This document shows, in pieces, positions 37,216-40,540 of a stretch of 40,540 nt of DNA. The stretch spans positions 104,865-145,404 of the forward strand of contig MU070036.1 of NCBI GenBank assembly GCA_002284615.2, given 5' to 3'. Made by a program: the position numbers and the translations under genes. Every line of letters starts with the position of its first letter. Within the stretch, counting starts at the first letter, position 1. The notes beneath the pieces are model-generated. The model ran no database searches, had not been told where the DNA came from, and saw only the letters and a program-made list of their open reading frames with translations. Source of the stretch: Dunaliella salina. Taxonomy: Eukaryota; Chlorophyta; Chlorophyceae; Chlamydomonadales; Dunaliellaceae.

Positions 37216-38584
37216 ATAGTATACTGCTCCTTTCAGGCGCTCCTTCTTGAATCAAACCAACAAGCTTTTTAATTTTCTTCATGAACTTCTCCTCTATTAC
37301 AAACAGGCAAGCAGTCAGTTATCTTGACTGGAGGCCTTTGTAATAGAAGGCAGTCCAAGCTCGAGCAGGGTGAAAAGGTGTAAAAGAGAGTTTCCCACCC
37401 TACCTAATTTTCACATTTACCCCCGGTGTGTAATAGTGATGTAGCAAACACCACTGTTAAAGCCCTCACCTGTGTTTTCACTCAAGGGAGCGCTCCCTGG
37501 GAGCTTTATTTCCATATTACTTTCAGGAGGGAAGAAAGAAAAAGAGTGACACCATGCCAAATTTTTGGGTGGGACCTTCTCACCCTCCAATCACAAAGCC
37601 CCCAGTCTGGTGCCCCAATCTGGGCAATAAGGGTACCTATTCTGCTCATATTATAATTGAGCATCCATCTGCATAGCCAGCGCAAACAGAAAGTGGTATC
37701 AGCAGTGTTATGAGCGACGGATTCTCTCACGTGCATGCTCTGTCAGGCACCCACGATTGGCTTGTGCGCCCACAAACTGCCCTTGTAACTGAACAATGCA
37801 AGAACACATCACGCCTCTTCACTGGAAATTCGGATACACTTGCTGGACATCTGCTTTAACACACTGCGCACCTCATGCTTGTGCGTATAAGGCACTGAAA
37901 CTGGGTCATGCATGATGCCTCCCACCCTTTTGCTTCAAACTCCAAAGAGGGTGCCAATTGGCAATTCTTGAGCTCAAAAATTTGGTGATATGTTAAGAAT
38001 CCTGTAGGAGTAAACCGGAAAAATCCTGGAGGGGAGGTCTGAAAAAGTCAAGCTTCCTTCGCCCCAAACCCCACCTCCTTCGATTGGACCCATTAAAATA
38101 CTAATCAGTAGCTCATGATGTGAGTCCTGGACATGTAGTTTAAAGTTTTTGAGCCTTGGGTCAACATCAAGTGAGGGAAAGGGAACACTTCCTTGGAGTG
38201 TTCTGCGAGAAAAAGAAAAAAAAGAAAATCTGCACCAGCCAGAGGCTCTGCTTCTAATGCTGCTAGGAATAGAGCCAATACAATCCAACTCTTTCAGAGC
38301 CTGTGCATTTCTAAAAAGCAAAAGTAAAATTCTATGAGACCCTGTCAGCCTCAAGCCCAAGCACCAGGAGTCAAGGCCTTTTTTTTGTGTGTGCGCACCT
38401 ATACAATCCCCCCACTCACTGCAACAGTTCTCTTCTTTGCAAGGTTTTTATGCAGACATCTCCCTCAGCAACCAAAATCCTTCTTGCTGGACTTCCCACC
38501 TTCTGCTTGACACCAATGGAGAACATCATGCTTAAGCTTCTTAACACCAAATTTGCACAGATGGTCCATTAGATTTGAGTTAGC
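37216..38584. other. Region without a recognised gene
   Basis: A possible LINE/SINE tail lies at 38205-38260 (GAAAAAGAAAAAAAAGAAAA, then CCAGCCAGAGGCTCTG). Otherwise no gene, array or element is recognised on either strand. Confidence 0.5.
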
Positions 38585-39567
38585 TTGTTGTTGATCTCAG
38601 GGCACGGCTTCCTGGCTGGATGTAGACGGATCAGGCAATTTGCGTCAGAGTACCACTTGAATGACAGGCTGCATACCATGCTCTGGCTAGCTAAAGCATA
38701 TGCTCTCCCTGCTAGCATGTATGCTTCTCAAATCCGCGGCACTAGATATATGAAAGAAGGCGCTGAATGGGATTGCCCTTTACAAACTGTGCACCTGTGC
38801 TTGCTGAAGCGTTTCCTTGGGGTGAAGCATACCATTCCTAACTGGTCTGTTCTCCGGGAATGTGGTCATGAGCCTTTGCAGTTTTATTGGTTCCGTGCAG
38901 CAGTCAGATTCTACAATGCTTTGCTGCGCAGCAACAGTACTACACTACGCAAGGTGCTGCAAGCAGATGTTGACATGAGCAGTATATCTCGTAAATGTCG
39001 AACCTCAGAGATTTTGGCAGCATGTAATGACTTGGACAGGTGCAATATGTTAATTCAATGTGTGCGTTCAGGGCAGCCAGTAGCACTGAAGGAGTTCGTT
39101 GTTGATCTGAGAAAAAGGCTACGAGGTGTTTGGAATGCGGCTGCCTTGGCAGAGCACAGAGAGCGTGTGAACAAATGAGCCAAGTATCATCACTGGGTGG
39201 CTCTCCCTTTGAAACCTTTGGCTGCTCATGGAGCGCCCTTTTCTGTCCCTAGGTATTTGCATCTTGATTTAGGCAAGCATATGCTGAGAAGCATTGCGCG
39301 TTTTCGATCGCATGCACATACCCTAAGAGTTGAGACATCACTTTGGCAGGAGCACACTTCAGTTTGTGATAAATGTGACCTAGGAGGACTTCAAGATGAA
39401 AAGCATGCTGTGTTCCTTTGTTCTTGCGGTCCTGTGTGTTCTCTTAGAAGGACTTATGAACATCTGTTTTTTGATTACCCCTCTGCTTACAGAGTTCTTC
39501 AAGACGAGACAGGCGCTTTTTACTACGCTCAGGCTAGTTCTGAGGATGTCTTTCATTTCTTATAGGA
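38585..39567 (+). pseudogene. Non-LTR retroelement fragment, second family: post-RT region with zinc motif
   Basis: One reading frame is interrupted by a single in-frame TGA (39176-39178). It begins inside the region following a reverse transcriptase: KAYALPASMYASQIRGTRYM, then LKRFLGVKHTIPNWSVLREC and EPLQFYWFRAAVRFYNALL. It continues after the stop with HHWVALPLKPL, YLHLDLGKHMLRSIARFR and a C..C...H..C zinc motif, CDKCDLGGLQDEKHAVFLC. I know this arrangement from retrotransposon-encoded proteins of algae. The reverse transcriptase itself is not in the retained part. Beyond 39567 a degraded C terminus (AEQPSTWLKVN) can be traced to about 39700. Confidence 0.75.
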
Positions 39568-39828
39568 CCAAAGTAATGAGACTTATTGTTTTACTTCTGA
39601 TCTCATGGAAATCTATTCTGTGGATGGAACAGTTCATCAGGCCGAGCAGCCAAGCACCTGGCTGAAGGTCAATTATAACCTTGTAACCTTGATCTCAGGG
39701 TACGATATCTAATGGAGATAGTTCTCCAACTATCATCCATGTGATGTCAACAGCAAAAAAAATTCTTCCGACAAGAAGTGCGCATGTAACATACGCTCCT
39801 TCCACTCTGCCCAGATATTTTTATCTGG

Positions 39829-40190
39829 ATGAACCCAAACACATCGCCCGCACAAAGCATGGCCCGATTTCGGCTTTGTGTCCACACTTTTAGGGTTGAG
39901 CAAGCCACTTGGGATGACAATATTTTTCCAACGTGTGATCTTTACGATGTCCAGGATGACGTTCAAGATGAGCAGCATGTCATTTTCAAATGCACCCATC
40001 CCCAAGTTTGCAATCCCAGGCAGGGGGTTCCCCTGGTCCTGTCCTATCCTTCTAATCAAGCTCCGTACTCACCTGCATATCACCATGCATGGTGACCGGA
40101 TATATGTCCGGTCGCATGGTACGTTTTGTTTCTTGAATCAGAACAATAATAAGCTCTTTCCTTTTCTCCATGCGTCAGAAATTTCTGGCC
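39829..40190 (+). pseudogene. Second fragment of the 38.6-kb retroelement family
   Basis: MARFRLCVHTFRVEQATWDD, then CDLYDVQDDVQDEQHVIFKC and HPQVC correspond to ARFRSHAHTLRVETSLWQE, CDKCDLGGLQDEKHAVFLC and GPVC of the neighbouring fragment. DVQDDVQDE is a short internal duplication. A later frame has FLNQNNNKLFPFLH, the typical end of such proteins. It is diverged and frameshifted. Confidence 0.7.
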
Positions 40191-40191
40191 T

Positions 40192-40345
40192 CGGCTGAAC
40201 AACGGCTGATGCGGCTGTTGTCAGCCGTATGGAGTATCGGCTGAAAGTGCGGCTGAAATTTCCCATATAGCCGTGAGCAAAAAAAAAGTGAACGGCTGAA
40301 AACCCCACGGCTGAACACGGCTGATTTCTGCCGAAACAGCCGCCT
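40192..40345. repeat. Cluster of CGGCTGA / TCAGCCG heptamers
   Basis: Within about 150 bp the heptamer CGGCTGA (or close forms) occurs about nine times on the plus strand, plus inverted TCAGCCG or CAGCCG copies. Spacing is irregular, so it is not a simple tandem repeat. Its function is unknown. Confidence 0.7.
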
Positions 40346-40420
40346 GAGAGAAAGTGTCTGGGCACGAACCCGCGCCTCCTGTGACCGTATCAATACTGTC
40401 CCATACTGAGTGAAGAAATT

Positions 40421-40540
<120 letters not shown>

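Noticed and set aside
40340..40375. A box B-like GGGTTCGTGCCC (minus strand) as part of a tRNA gene
   Set aside because: No box A at the right distance and no cloverleaf could be drawn.

Overview
The window is nuclear DNA of a eukaryote, most likely a chlorophycean green alga (Chlamydomonadales; Dunaliella or Haematococcus type). This is an inference from four things: a split gene with consensus GT-AG introns (donors mostly GTGAGG or GTGAGT), a tyrosine-kinase-like kinase with the HGDLKAAN catalytic loop common in volvocalean algae, very long Gln/Ala/Ser/Pro-rich low-complexity protein segments, and non-LTR retroelement remains of a type I associate with green algae. There is no operon or other bacterial structure. 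Two runs of N (11433-11707 and 23905-24213) are assembly gaps inside simple repeats.

The dominant feature is one giant gene on the minus strand, about 34280 down to 11942. Joining eleven exons by splice sites and phase gives an open frame of 7407 nt (about 2468 residues). From N to C terminus: a Ser/Pro-rich region with five tandem repeats of about 50 residues; a Gln-rich region with a long polyQ; a kinase domain whose P-loop, VAIK-type Lys, alpha-C Glu, hinge, HGDLK loop, DFG, APE, DVYALG and final RPT motifs lie on successive exons; an insertion of about 275 residues between DFG and APE; and a Ser/Thr/Pro/Ala/Gln-rich tail of about 1050 residues. All usual catalytic residues are present, except that HRD is HGD.

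The most unusual observation is that about nine of this gene's exon edges are echoed in the adjoining introns by partial or tandem copies of the splice junction plus a few tens of bases of exon. Examples are six copies of the alpha-C exon end with expanded CAG tracts, five 121-bp units carrying the acceptor of the VAIK exon, six copies of the HPNV acceptor, a spare P-loop mini-exon, and a DFG copy mutated to DSK. The introns seem to have grown by repeated local duplication across splice sites.

The left flank (about 3-9 kb) holds two head-to-tail, decayed minus-strand copies of a non-LTR retroelement with RNase H, a CPL-type zinc motif and a conserved C-terminal region. Shorter copies of the same family lie inside the kinase introns (18.3-18.9 and 32.2-32.6 kb) and at 35.6-36.9 kb. 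A different retroelement family is on the plus strand at 38.6-40.2 kb. Short SINE-like repeats share the LINE's 3' tail (GCCTGCGTAG followed by a T/C-rich run), which suggests LINE-driven mobilisation. One insertion, at 25721-25796, can be compared with an empty copy nearby. A possible small nuclear protein gene lies at 1189-1890 (minus). The rest is minisatellites, microsatellites and DNA in which I recognise nothing.
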